From Lacticaseibacillus chiayiensis (lineage in GTDB: Bacteria > Bacillota > Bacilli > Lactobacillales > Lactobacillaceae): a stretch of 55,499 nt of DNA. The notes beneath the pieces are model-generated. The model made no database searches, had not been told where the DNA came from, and was given only the letters and a program-made list of their open reading frames with translations. The position numbers and the translations under genes are program-made. Positions 8,408-18,700 of the stretch are shown one piece after another. Within the stretch, counting starts at the first letter, position 1, and every line of letters starts with the position of its first letter. The stretch lies in NCBI RefSeq assembly GCF_004123795.1, contig NZ_MSSM01000002.1, positions 1-55,499 on the forward strand, given 5' to 3'.

Positions 8408-9058
8408 ATGGCAGAACCAGTAAACAACGGTGTCCAGTTCGTAAAAGATACCCCATATCGTGGCAAGGATGTTTGGTACTTTATCCAATCGACAGATCCT
8501 AAAGTAGCACCCATTGGCAGTCCTGCAATCTTGCCAGCTCATCAAGAGTCTGGTGATACAAGCATTGAAGGTGATTCTCTTGATGAACAAACCAAGATGG
8601 GCCGCGTTGTAGCAGCATCAACCAATGAAGATAGTATTGAGCTAACGAGTTACATGGTACCTGGGGACACCGCAAACGACATCATTATTGATGCTAAGCA
8701 CAATGGCCGGCAAGTTAAGGTATGGCGTGTCATTGTTGATGAACGTCTGGCCGTTGTAGAAGGCGACCACAAGGCTTACCCAGCAATGTTTGGTTATGGT
8801 GTTGTTGACAGCGCCGACATTTCTGACGAAGACAGTTTCTCAGAGATGGATTTCACTTTGAACATCATTGGTAAGCTGGCAGACAAGAACGCTGACGGGA
8901 CACCTGGCACTTTCCCGTTGTCTGATGCACAGGTAGCAGCGCTTGGCGAATTGTACGACTACGAACGCCCAGGCGAAAAAGAAGGAGAGTTTGCTGACAG
9001 TGCAGTAACATCGACCACCACAAGCTCATCTACCACCACAACCACTTCGCACGCTTAA
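8408..9058 (+). CDS. Major tail (tube) protein with Thr/Ser-rich C-terminus
   Basis: 216 residues, directly before the tail assembly chaperones as is standard. It has the fold pattern of tube proteins: an N-terminal strand region, a TIDPK-like surface loop, and LNIIGKLADKNADGTPG near the C-terminal part of the core. After residue about 197 comes a low-complexity tail (SAVTSTTTSSS, then TTTTTSHA) with the same final eight residues as the major capsid protein. No Ig-like domain is present. About forty hexamer rings would display some 200 tails along the tube, a dense substrate for the phage glycosyltransferase. Confidence 0.9.
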   Translation: MAEPVNNGVQFVKDTPYRGKDVWYFIQSTDPKVAPIGSPAILPAHQESGDTSIEGDSLDEQTKMGRVVAASTNEDSIELTSYMVPGDTANDIIIDAKHNGRQVKVWRVIVDERLAVVEGDHKAYPAMFGYGVVDSADISDEDSFSEMDFTLNIIGKLADKNADGTPGTFPLSDAQVAALGELYDYERPGEKEGEFADSAVTSTTTSSSTTTTTSHA

Positions 9059-9121
9059 TTAATCACACACAGAGACGAGTAGGCAACGGCCGATCTGAGA
9101 CGACAATCTAGGAGGATATTC

Positions 9122-9553
9122 ATGTTAGAAATTCAAGTAAAGAACGAAAAAGTCGAATTAAAGTTTAATTTTAAGGCACTATTTCGAGCTAACAAATTAT
9201 TTAGTTCACAGCCAAACGCAAATGATGGTGCAAGTAGCATTTGGTTAGGTTTTGTAACTGGTGATGTGACAGCATTATTTAATGCAATTAAGGCGATGTT
9301 GCCGGAAAAATACACTGATGCAGATATTATTTCTGCAATTGATGAACAGCCAGATCCTGATGCCTTTTATGATGAAGTAGTTGAGGAATTGCACAAGTCG
9401 GCTTTTTTCCGACGCGAGATGAAACAATGGCTGAAATTGAACGAGAAATACGGAATCTCGCTGATGGAAAAGAAAAACATGACAGCAGAGGAAAAGGGCA
9501 AGAAGGCACTGCTGAAAGATACCCTGGAAGAAGTCAAGAAGAGTCTCTCTTAA
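9122..9553 (+). CDS. Tail assembly chaperone (gpG-like)
   Basis: 143 residues, between the major tail protein and the tape measure, the fixed place of gpG/gpGT chaperones that load the tape measure during tube polymerisation. The ORF begins MLEIQVKNEKVELKFNFKAL after AGGAGG. Its 3' part overlaps a second open frame (-1), and a fused longer product is expected by frameshifting. The C-terminus is rich in lysine and glutamate. Confidence 0.8.
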   Translation: MLEIQVKNEKVELKFNFKALFRANKLFSSQPNANDGASSIWLGFVTGDVTALFNAIKAMLPEKYTDADIISAIDEQPDPDAFYDEVVEELHKSAFFRREMKQWLKLNEKYGISLMEKKNMTAEEKGKKALLKDTLEEVKKSLS

Positions 9554-9861
9554 CCGACTTTGCTCGTCACGGAATATATGATCCTGATATGCCTTTTCGA
9601 TTATATTTTTGGGAGGCTCGCTCAGTCTTGGAAGGGTCTTTTTTGCGTGATGTCGATATGCGCCGCGATTTGATGGAACTTGCCGTCAATATTGCCAATG
9701 TCCAGAATGCTAAGAATCCTAAACGATCCGTTAAAACTGGGTACAAGAATATTGATAAGGCCGAACAAAAGATAATCAATCGCAATGGCAACGGGACTGT
9801 AAGAAAGCCTGATGTAGAAATGATTAGGAAACTCAATGCTGCATTTGGAGGTGGTAGCTAA
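9427..9861 (+). CDS. Frameshift extension of the tail assembly chaperone (gpT-like)
   Basis: This frame is -1 relative to the chaperone ORF and overlaps it by over 120 bases. The part after 9553 (LLTDFARHGIYDPDMPFRLY and on) is well conserved-looking and would be the T domain. No good ribosome binding site precedes the nominal ATG at 9427, so expression by -1 slippage is more likely. Candidate slippery sequences in the chaperone frame are G AAA AAC (9472-9478) and G GAA AAG (9490-9496, one base from the lambda G GGA AAG). The stop overlaps the tape measure start (TAATG). Confidence 0.7.
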   Translation: MAEIEREIRNLADGKEKHDSRGKGQEGTAERYPGRSQEESLLTDFARHGIYDPDMPFRLYFWEARSVLEGSFLRDVDMRRDLMELAVNIANVQNAKNPKRSVKTGYKNIDKAEQKIINRNGNGTVRKPDVEMIRKLNAAFGGGS

Positions 9862-12839
9862 TGGCAAACGTTGTCGCATCATTCACTGCTGATATTGGCG
9901 GATATCAGAGTGCAATGAAACAATTGAAAGGCGAGACTGCGAGCGCCACGGATAGCGCTTCCAGTTCCGTTTTAGGCGGTGGAAAATCATTTCTGAAAAT
10001 GGGAGCTTTGGCCGGAATTGGCGCCGGAGTTGTCACAAAAGCCCTGCAGACGATGGGGTCTATGACAACATCAATTGTCAGTCGTTTCGATACACTCAAC
10101 AATGCTAATCGTACTTTTAAAAATATGGGATTCGCTACTACAGACACCAAAAAAGCGATGAGCGGCCTTAACGATTCAATCATGGGACTTCCAACTAGTC
10201 TGGACCAAGCTGTTCAAGGAATGGAATTAATGGCAGCATCAACTGGTGACGTTCAAAAAGGACAAAAAGTGTTCAGCGCTGTCAATGATGCGGTATTAGG
10301 TTTTGGCGGTTCTTCAGCGCAAGCAAGCTCTGCTGTTCAACAATTATCGCAAGACTTATCAAGTGGCACAATCACTGCTGCAACATGGAATTCTATGATC
10401 AACGATGGCATGGGTCCAGCCCTAAAAGCATTGGCAAAGTCCATGGGAATGACTTCTGGTCAACTGAAAGATGCTCTATCGAACGGAAAAGTTAGTGCTG
10501 ATCAATTTTCTGAAGCACTGATCAATATGGACAAAAACGGTGGCGGTGGAATGCAATCGCTCCATAAGATTGCCCTTGACTCTACCGCCGGCATTTCATC
10601 GTCTTTTGCGAACTTAAAGACTGCCGTTGTGCGTGGTTCTGCAAACATGCTGACGGTGGTTGATAATTTCATTAAATCTGTTACTGGGACTAACATTTCG
10701 GGCTGGATAAAACAAGCAGCGAGCGCTGTCACTGCAGGAATGGCGATTGCTTCTAATGCGATCAAGTCGTTCACGCCAGTAGCAAAGTCAATATTTGACA
10801 CTTTAAAGTCAATTGTTGCTTGGGTAGGACAAAACAAAGATTGGCTCTTGCCGCTAGTAGCATCAGTATCAGCATTCAAGAGTGTCATAACCGTGGTTGG
10901 AGTTGCAAAAAACGCATTTTCTGCTTTTGGAAACGCGTTGGAAGTAGGCGGACTTCTCACCAGAATTGTATCTGGTAGCAAGGACGCTGCTGCTGGGCTT
11001 AGCTTGATGGCTCAGAATAGTAAGATTGCAGCAGCGGCTCAGAAGGTTCTTCAAGCTGTTTCGGCAGCAAATCCTTGGGTACTGTTGGTTGCGGCTATTG
11101 CCGCAGTCGTTGCAGGCCTAGTTTACTTCTTCACCAAAACAAAAACGGGCCAAAAAATATGGTCTGAATTTGTTTCTGGCCTAAAGAGCATGTGGAACGG
11201 CCTTGCTTCATTCTTTAGCGGCCTCTGGAGTGGCATAACTAAAACCTTCAACAATGCCGCTAAGGGAGTTCAAAACGGATGGAATTCGACCAAATCCTTC
11301 TTTGGAAATCTATGGAGTGGCATTACAAGCGGTGCACAATCAGCTTGGAGCGGTACTGTAAGCGGTGCACAATCGGCTTGGAGTGGTTTAGGATCGTTCT
11401 TCTCCGGCCTGTGGAGTGGCATTACAAGCGGTGCCAGTGAAGCGTGGAATGGATTGTCTTCGTTCTTATCAAGCAGTTGGTCTAGCGTTTCCAGCACGGC
11501 TTCTTCAATATGGGACGGTATAAGTTCATTCTTTTCCGGACTTTGGAATGGTATTGTGACTATTGCTACCGCTGTTTGGGGAACGTTTGGATCATCGTTA
11601 ACGTCTATCTGGAATGGTATTGTTCAGGTTGCCTCTGGTGTTTTCAATATGCTAAAGGCAGTAATTATGGGACCGATTCTGCTAGTGCTTGACTTGATTG
11701 ACGGCGGTTGGAACAAGCTGGGATCAGACTTGCAACTAATTTGGACAAGTATCGTATCTGCCGCGTCCCAGATTTGGAACGGTCTTGTAACTTACTTCTC
11801 AGGCATTTGGAGCCTAATCTCAACATTTGCTGTTACAGAGTGGAACGCGCTTGTTGCTACCATTGAAGGCATATGGACAAGTTTCATAACTGGTGCTACA
11901 GCGGTCTGGTCAACGTTGGTGCTTTTCTTTACCAGCTTGTGGGACGGTATCGTGTCATATGCAGAAGCAGCATGGACTAGCTTTACATCGTTTTTATCAG
12001 GCGTCTGGAATGCAATTGTTAGCACCGCAGAGGGCATTTGGAACGCGCTTCCTGGTTTCTTCTCTGGATTATGGAATGGGATAGTATCGTATGCGCAAGG
12101 CGCTTGGAATAGTGTTGCTTCTTTTCTTTCAGGCTTATGGAGTGGCACAGTTAGCACCGCAGAGGGCATATGGAATGCTCTTCCTGGTTTCTTCTCTGGA
12201 CTGTGGAGCGGCATCGCTTCCTTCTTCTCGTCAGCGTGGAGTAGCATCAGCTCAATTGTAATGGGAGCCGCAAGCAACATTGTGAATGGAGCCAGAAGCG
12301 TTTGGAGTGGTTTTAAAGGAATTGTGTCCAATGTTGTGAATGGGATTCGGAATGGATTCAATGCACTAAGGAATATCAATCTGCTTGACGCTGGTCGTGC
12401 TATCATGGACAGCTTTTTCAGCGGATTAACTGCCGCTTGGAGCAAGGTTCAATCATTTGTTGGCGGGATTGCTTCTTGGATTCGCCAACATAAGGGTCCT
12501 ATTAGCTATGATGCTAAACTCTTGATCCCTGCCGGTAATGCAATCATGGGTGGCTTGAATCAAGGACTGCAAAAGTCATTCGGGGCTGTTCAAAAGACGG
12601 TTTCCGGTATGGCAAGCGATATTTCTGACAATATGTCGGCTAACATCAGCAACTTGTCAAACGCGGGCGCGCAGTTCAGCTCTGGAGACGTCACTCAGTC
12701 AATTGATGCCAGCGAACGGATCACGCCAAATATCTACGTTCAGAACAACGTTGATAAGAATGGTATTAACAGCATGGTCAAGGAAGTGGACGCTAATGAC
12801 GCAGCCGTTAGCAGCTACTTCCGGCCGATTGGAGGGTAG
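9861..12839 (+). CDS. Tail tape measure protein
   Basis: 992 residues, the longest tail-core gene, starting with MANVVASFTADIGGYQSAMK and with a tape-measure N domain (residues 50-250, LDQAVQGMELMAASTGD, QLSQDLSSGTITAATWNSM). Hydrophobic segments near residues 335-355 and 395-420 may enter the host membrane during DNA ejection. Residues about 430-830 form an array of 11-residue units each ending in Trp, such as SGITSGAQSAW and SGTVSGAQSAW, with near-identical copies of STAEGIWNALPGFFSGLW. Length sets tail length: by the usual 1.5 angstrom per residue this predicts a tail near 150 nm. No lytic domain is seen. Confidence 0.93.
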   Translation: MANVVASFTADIGGYQSAMKQLKGETASATDSASSSVLGGGKSFLKMGALAGIGAGVVTKALQTMGSMTTSIVSRFDTLNNANRTFKNMGFATTDTKKAMSGLNDSIMGLPTSLDQAVQGMELMAASTGDVQKGQKVFSAVNDAVLGFGGSSAQASSAVQQLSQDLSSGTITAATWNSMINDGMGPALKALAKSMGMTSGQLKDALSNGKVSADQFSEALINMDKNGGGGMQSLHKIALDSTAGISSSFANLKTAVVRGSANMLTVVDNFIKSVTGTNISGWIKQAASAVTAGMAIASNAIKSFTPVAKSIFDTLKSIVAWVGQNKDWLLPLVASVSAFKSVITVVGVAKNAFSAFGNALEVGGLLTRIVSGSKDAAAGLSLMAQNSKIAAAAQKVLQAVSAANPWVLLVAAIAAVVAGLVYFFTKTKTGQKIWSEFVSGLKSMWNGLASFFSGLWSGITKTFNNAAKGVQNGWNSTKSFFGNLWSGITSGAQSAWSGTVSGAQSAWSGLGSFFSGLWSGITSGASEAWNGLSSFLSSSWSSVSSTASSIWDGISSFFSGLWNGIVTIATAVWGTFGSSLTSIWNGIVQVASGVFNMLKAVIMGPILLVLDLIDGGWNKLGSDLQLIWTSIVSAASQIWNGLVTYFSGIWSLISTFAVTEWNALVATIEGIWTSFITGATAVWSTLVLFFTSLWDGIVSYAEAAWTSFTSFLSGVWNAIVSTAEGIWNALPGFFSGLWNGIVSYAQGAWNSVASFLSGLWSGTVSTAEGIWNALPGFFSGLWSGIASFFSSAWSSISSIVMGAASNIVNGARSVWSGFKGIVSNVVNGIRNGFNALRNINLLDAGRAIMDSFFSGLTAAWSKVQSFVGGIASWIRQHKGPISYDAKLLIPAGNAIMGGLNQGLQKSFGAVQKTVSGMASDISDNMSANISNLSNAGAQFSSGDVTQSIDASERITPNIYVQNNVDKNGINSMVKEVDANDAAVSSYFRPIGG

Positions 12840-12842
12840 TAC

Positions 12843-13661
12843 ATGGACCTATTAGTTGAAAAGCTTGATGGTAGCCGATACTACCTGAGCCAATATAAGG
12901 TACTGATTACTGAATTTGAGGAATCGGCACCATCAGTCACTCGAAACAATATGCAACTTGATCAGCGGAATGGCAATATTGATTTTGGAGGCTGGCATAA
13001 AGACAAGACAATCAACATTACTGGTTACTACCGTGCTGACGACATGGACGAAGAAGAAATACTTCGTGAGAAGTTGTATGCGCTACTTTCAGACCCAGAC
13101 GGGTATTATATCACCCAGCTAAAAACAACGCCCAGTGTGGCGATGGAACGGCCGGGTGAGACGTCTGGTGGGTACTATGATAGGCTGAGCGACTATCCGT
13201 CCCACAAGCGGTTTCTAGTTTATACAGAGGCTCCTGAGATGGAGCTGGTTGGCAACGTCAATGGGACACTTTTATATAAGCTAACTGCCGAATTTAAGAC
13301 AATTAAGTTGCCTTACGGCGAAACGCCACAGGCCAATATTGATGTTAGCAGCAACGTCCCATACCGAGGGACAGTTCCATGCAATCAGCTCGAACAAGGG
13401 TTCACCGTTCAGCTAACTGCGACCGGTTCAGCTTCGTCATTGTCGTTCAAAATCGATGACACTGAGCTGACGTCTAGCAACGTTGTTGCCGCTGGAGACG
13501 TGATCTTATTGAACGGATTTAGTTACACACAAAATGGGCTAAGCATCGTCAGCAAGACGAACAAGGCCTATTTTATTTTGCAACCAGATAAGCCAAACCG
13601 AATCACATGCAACGTTCCTGGGACCGTCAAGATCCTTGGCTTCCAAAATTTGTACGCATAG
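12843..13661 (+). CDS. Distal tail protein (Dit)
   Basis: 272 residues immediately after the tape measure. Dit forms a hexameric hub joining tail tube and baseplate. The N-terminal half has the typical Dit pattern (QRNGNIDFGGWHKDKTINIT, DPDGYYITQLK), followed by a galectin-like C domain region. The start is 3 bases after the tape measure stop, within the same operon. Confidence 0.87.
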   Translation: MDLLVEKLDGSRYYLSQYKVLITEFEESAPSVTRNNMQLDQRNGNIDFGGWHKDKTINITGYYRADDMDEEEILREKLYALLSDPDGYYITQLKTTPSVAMERPGETSGGYYDRLSDYPSHKRFLVYTEAPEMELVGNVNGTLLYKLTAEFKTIKLPYGETPQANIDVSSNVPYRGTVPCNQLEQGFTVQLTATGSASSLSFKIDDTELTSSNVVAAGDVILLNGFSYTQNGLSIVSKTNKAYFILQPDKPNRITCNVPGTVKILGFQNLYA

Positions 13662-13673
13662 GAGGCGTGATTA

Positions 13674-15776
13674 TTGATTACATTCACAGACGTTGAGAAT
13701 AATGAATATCAGGCCCAGTGCGAGATCGAGAAGACAGATGCAGTGAATGGCGAGAAGTCCCTCTCTGGCACAATTTATTTTGGCCAAGACGTCAAAGACA
13801 ACATCAGCAAAGGATGGACGCTGTCTTTCCTTGATGAAGACTACGTTGTTGTGACCTACACCAAGAATGACAAGGACAACACAATCACCTTCAGCGCGGT
13901 TCAGGCATTCTTCTACAAGATGAGCAAGACCGGTTTCTACGAGACTTGGAATGGGTCGCACCCGTTTGCAGCTTATCTTGATGCTTTGTTTGCTGGAACT
14001 GGTTATACGTACGACAACACGGCCTCGGTTACAGCTTTTGAAAAACAAGATTGGGGCATGTCTGATCGCCTGACACTGTTCAATGACATCATCGATCAAG
14101 CAAACGTTGAGTTCTCTGTTTATGGCACAGTGGTTCATGTTGTCCCAGCTATGGGATCAGACCTGTCAACCGTTGTCCGCAAAAAGTTCAATCTTGACAC
14201 AGCAGAGATTCAAACGGATAACACCAATTTTGCCACCTATGGCCGTGGATATGGTGCATACAGCAAGCCAAACGACACCACAAGCCAACGCTTAGAAGTT
14301 GAGTACAAATCGCCGCTATATGATTACTATTATCCAAAGTTCGGTGCAATTGAAGCGGTACCGGTTGCTGACGAGCGCTATACGGTTGCCGACAATTTGC
14401 TTGCTGCTGTGAAAGATAAAGTTGACAAGAGCTGGGCAATTTCGCTCACGCTTAACCTCGTTGATCTACAATCTGTCGGCTACAAATACGCGATGGCAAA
14501 CCCCGGTGACTACATTACGGTGATTGATGAGAGCCTTAATTTCAGTGATAAGGTTCGAATCATCAAAGTAACCAGTGATTATGACATTCGCGGCACACGA
14601 ACCAAAACGGAAGTTGAATGTGGTAGCCTGTCATTTTCAGAACAGCAGAAGACATCACAATCAACACTGTCTAACGTAGCTGCCGGCAAGATTCCAGTGC
14701 CTAATGAATGGCTAACATCTCAAGTCCAGCTTGCAACAAACAGTCTTCTTGCCGCACGAACAGAACTCAGGTTCACTGATCAAGGAATAATCGCTGTTGA
14801 CAAGTCGGACTCAAACAAAGTTGTGATTCTCAATAGTGCTGGTCTGGGCGTGTCTACTGATGGTGGTCAAACATTCAAAAGCGCCGTCACTGCCGATGGT
14901 GTGGTCGCTGATCGGCTATTCGGTAACCTCATTTCTGGTATCACCTACGAAACGGAAGACCCGAAAAGCCACTACATGATTCGCCTAAAAGGTGGAGCTA
15001 TGGAGCTGTACAAGGGTAGTCAACTAATCGGCGGTATCAACCAAATGATAACCGGTACTGACATCAATAACCATGACGGTAACACGCTCAGGTTGGCACA
15101 AACAGACGGCAACGGTACAAGTGTCGGCGTTATCACCATTCCTACGACCTCGACGCAAAGTAAGCCGCTGGTTCAGATTAACGCTAAGATAGATTCCGAC
15201 CTTAACTTCTCTGGCGGGGGCTCGATTAATGCCGAAAACAAGCTGTGGCTTTCCTCTCTGGAAAAGGTCAACATTGGGGCAACCGACCCATCAACTGGGG
15301 TTGTGACTGCACGCCTCGCCGTCACGAGTTCTGAGACTGATGTGTGGGGAAATTTCAATGTATACAGCGGATCTAAAAACGCTGTGCAGGTTACACGTGA
15401 TGGCCTTCGTGCCACGCCTGCATATGAGCTGGCAGAAAACTATGTCGGTGATATTGGCGAGAGTAAAACGGGAGAAGACAAAACAGTGCGAGTGGACATT
15501 GATCCACTCGTTTTTGATTTGATTAACACGGATAAGCCCTACCAAGTATTCTTGACAGCTTACAGTGATGCGCATTTCTGGGTTTCCGAACGTGGCAAGG
15601 ACTACTTCATCGTTTCGTCAGATAGTTCTGATTCAGCATTTGGTTGGGAACTGAAAGGTAAGCGTCGAGGGTTTGAGGATCAGCGCCTCGTTGATACAAA
15701 AGACACTTATGAAGATTTGGAAAAAATGGAGGGACTGATACCCAATGGCAATCAGAACTTACAAAGTAACTCTTGA
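13674..15776 (+). CDS. Tail-associated protein (Tal, gp18/ORF48-like baseplate hub)
   Basis: 700 residues, in the Tal position between Dit and the upper baseplate protein. The N-terminal 350 residues (ITFTDVENNEYQAQCEIEKT onward) match the trimeric gp27-like hub fold of minor structural proteins in Gram-positive siphophages. The C-terminal half is beta-rich and repetitive, likely a fibre stem. No NlpC/P60, M23 or lysozyme motif is seen, so it appears to be structural only. Translation must start at TTG 13674, placed 7 bases after AGGAGG. The 3' end overlaps the next gene by 32 bases. Confidence 0.82.
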   Translation: MITFTDVENNEYQAQCEIEKTDAVNGEKSLSGTIYFGQDVKDNISKGWTLSFLDEDYVVVTYTKNDKDNTITFSAVQAFFYKMSKTGFYETWNGSHPFAAYLDALFAGTGYTYDNTASVTAFEKQDWGMSDRLTLFNDIIDQANVEFSVYGTVVHVVPAMGSDLSTVVRKKFNLDTAEIQTDNTNFATYGRGYGAYSKPNDTTSQRLEVEYKSPLYDYYYPKFGAIEAVPVADERYTVADNLLAAVKDKVDKSWAISLTLNLVDLQSVGYKYAMANPGDYITVIDESLNFSDKVRIIKVTSDYDIRGTRTKTEVECGSLSFSEQQKTSQSTLSNVAAGKIPVPNEWLTSQVQLATNSLLAARTELRFTDQGIIAVDKSDSNKVVILNSAGLGVSTDGGQTFKSAVTADGVVADRLFGNLISGITYETEDPKSHYMIRLKGGAMELYKGSQLIGGINQMITGTDINNHDGNTLRLAQTDGNGTSVGVITIPTTSTQSKPLVQINAKIDSDLNFSGGGSINAENKLWLSSLEKVNIGATDPSTGVVTARLAVTSSETDVWGNFNVYSGSKNAVQVTRDGLRATPAYELAENYVGDIGESKTGEDKTVRVDIDPLVFDLINTDKPYQVFLTAYSDAHFWVSERGKDYFIVSSDSSDSAFGWELKGKRRGFEDQRLVDTKDTYEDLEKMEGLIPNGNQNLQSNS

Positions 15777-18700
15777 TTCAAAAAATGCCATCGCACCTGA
15801 GCCTGTATATTTGCGTCAGGGGGACAAAACGGGTGCTGTGGTGATTGATGCCACGCTGATGGACAATGGCGCTCCAGTGTCTCTTAGCGGCCTTACACCA
15901 ATGTTCAAAGCTAACACGGCTGATGGTCAAGCTGTAATCGCTGATAGTACGGGGTTTAGCATCGTTAATGTTTCAGGCGGTGAATTCACTTATCAAGTTC
16001 CAAATGCTCTTGCATCTGTCGCTGGAAAAATTAATACTGCCTATTTTAGTTTGTCTGATGCTTCGGGATCAGAATCAACGTTCAATGTTCCTTTTGTCGT
16101 TTCTGCGGCAATTGACATTACACAAAAACAGGCTCAGGACTATATAACAATAATCGATGGCACGCTCAATTCACTAAGCGATAAAATGGACGCATTACAA
16201 ATCGATTTTAATACGATCATTAAAAATTACAGCAAGGGAAACTTTTACAACAAATCCGAGACTGACAGCAAAGACGCTGCGACACTAGCTAGTGCAAAAG
16301 AATTTTCAAGCTATGGTGATTCAGCTACACTGACGGAATCCAAAGCATACACTGACAATTCAGTTTCTGGAATTGTATCTATACCAGAGGCTTTTGCTGA
16401 TCTTGCTGCAATTCAAGCAAAATATCCGAATGGTGCCAACGGGATCATGGTGGCAGCCGATAACGGGCACAAGTACATCTGGACAAATGGAACATGGACA
16501 GATGCCGGTGTTTATCAATCTGCTGGGATTGCTGACAATCAAAAGGATGCAATTCGTCAGTATATACTGAACTCCGATAACTTAATCAATAATGGCTATT
16601 TTGTAGATGGCGATATTAGCGCCTTGATAGTTAATTCTGCCGCTTCCAAAAAGTGGGTTTACACCGACGGAATGGACTTCGCTAACGTCATTGGTGATCG
16701 CAAGAGTGGCGATGGCAACATGGACGCTTACTTTACCTTGACTAAGGCAGACCAACGTTTAGGTTCATTGGCATACGAAGCGTTCGATTTCAGTTTTGAT
16801 ATTTTATCTCAAAGTGCTTTGCGTTTTGATGTGTTCATGGATTTAGTGACGGCAACTGGCATTTACCGAACGGTACTCAAGCACAATTTAACGCTAGAAG
16901 CAGGCATTCATCATCATGTTCATGTCATGACGCCACAAGTAAACGAAGTAAATCCGCAAGGCTTGGAAGTTACGAGCGTTAATATTGGCTTATCACCGCT
17001 TGACGATTCGGTAGATTACAACATTGGCTTGTGCAAAATTACACGGTTTTCGTTGCCAACTAATTTGACTGACGATCAGCCGCTTGCGTACAAAGTCAAC
17101 AAAATGCACAATTTGTTTCCCGACCAGGGATTATTAACGCATAAGGTAAACGAGCTTCAATGTAACAATGGTAATTTCTCTTATGCTGATTTGAATGGTA
17201 AACGTTTCGCTAAATTCACTTATACTGGTAGCAACGGCTGGTATGATGTTTTTTCAACAATTGATGCTGGCAAGCGTCCTGAACTTTTACAAGACTTGCT
17301 TAATCATCAGCACCGCTATGAGTTCAACGGATACGTTAAAGCAGACACTGATGTTAAACTTTCAGTTGACGTCTTCACGAACGATGGCAACGTTCAACGT
17401 GTTACATTTGGATATGCGCATTTAACCGCAGAAGAAATGAGCAATCTTTCGTTCGTTATTCCTAAGTTAAATACATTTGGCCTTGTCAATCTTGCCAATG
17501 TAACGATTATTGATTTTGTCATTTCAAATCTTTCTGCAACTGATATGTGGGTCAACGATATTAGAATTGACACTCGTCAAGCACGTGAAGAAGCGACTGG
17601 CAAAAACTATCTGCCTACTTCAATTGAAGAAATTCTTGAACAAGGTTACCTCAAGTGTGGTAATGGTCTTTACATTGCTCATAACCACACAGATGGGATT
17701 GACTGGCTGACTATCAACCCTAACCAAAACAACATTAATGGCAACCGAGATATTATGATCCATTTTGCAAATCCAGCAGATATGGATAAAACCAATACGA
17801 TTAACTGGCAACAATTGTTACTCAAATTCATTGCCAATGCAACAAAACAAACAGCACTTACAATGCGAATTGATGTTATTGACAATGATCCAACAAAGAA
17901 CGTTACAATTCCATTAGGAAAAAAACAGCTTCTTGCTTCAATTGACAGTAACATTGAATTCTTAATGCCTATCATCAGTAACGTTGCAAGTATTGATATG
18001 TCTACGGTTTCAGCAATTAATTTTGTCATTAACTTTGATAATAATGACAAGGACTTCGTTCTTATGATGTCCGATTTATCTCTTAAGAACGTTCCTAATG
18101 ATGTAAACGACCCTGATGCTATCTTTACTACGAATACTTTTAATCGTTACGGTGGCAACAGCTTATTCATTCAAAACGACGTTTCAAAAGATTTTGAATA
18201 TTATGACAACCGTCCTGCTTTGCATATCCACTCGGAAAAAACAGGTATCAACAGCGATATTGCATTTAACCAGCGACCGACTGATATTCCAAACATGTTT
18301 GATAACCCAACCGAATTTAAGACAACAATTGCTACTGATATAACAAGCAGTTGGAGCGTATTTGTTGATATGCAAGCCGCTGACGGTAACTACATTAGTC
18401 ATTACATTCTTGCTAATTTTAAAATCGTGGCAGGCGATCCAAAAACAGTTGATGTTATCATTCCAGCATTGAATCAGTTATCAAATAACAAAGCCGTTTC
18501 TGCCAACATTGGCTTGCACAATGATATGCCAACGGATAAAATGTCATATCATTTGTCCGACTTTTCTTTTTACAAAGTTAATGCTTCTTCTGATGACAAA
18601 AATTCAGGCACGGCTAATAATGCCAACGCTTTGCCGATTGTAAAGCTATATGGTGATGTACCAGCAAGTGGTACTGACAAAACAACTAACCGGTTCATTT

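Noticed and set aside
11792-12445. 217-codon open frame on the minus strand
   Set aside because: Antisense to the repetitive Trp region of the tape measure gene; repeat-driven and without a start signal.
9861-12839. Lytic transglycosylase or peptidase domain in the tape measure protein
   Set aside because: No GH23, M23 or NlpC/P60 motif was found on reading the translation.
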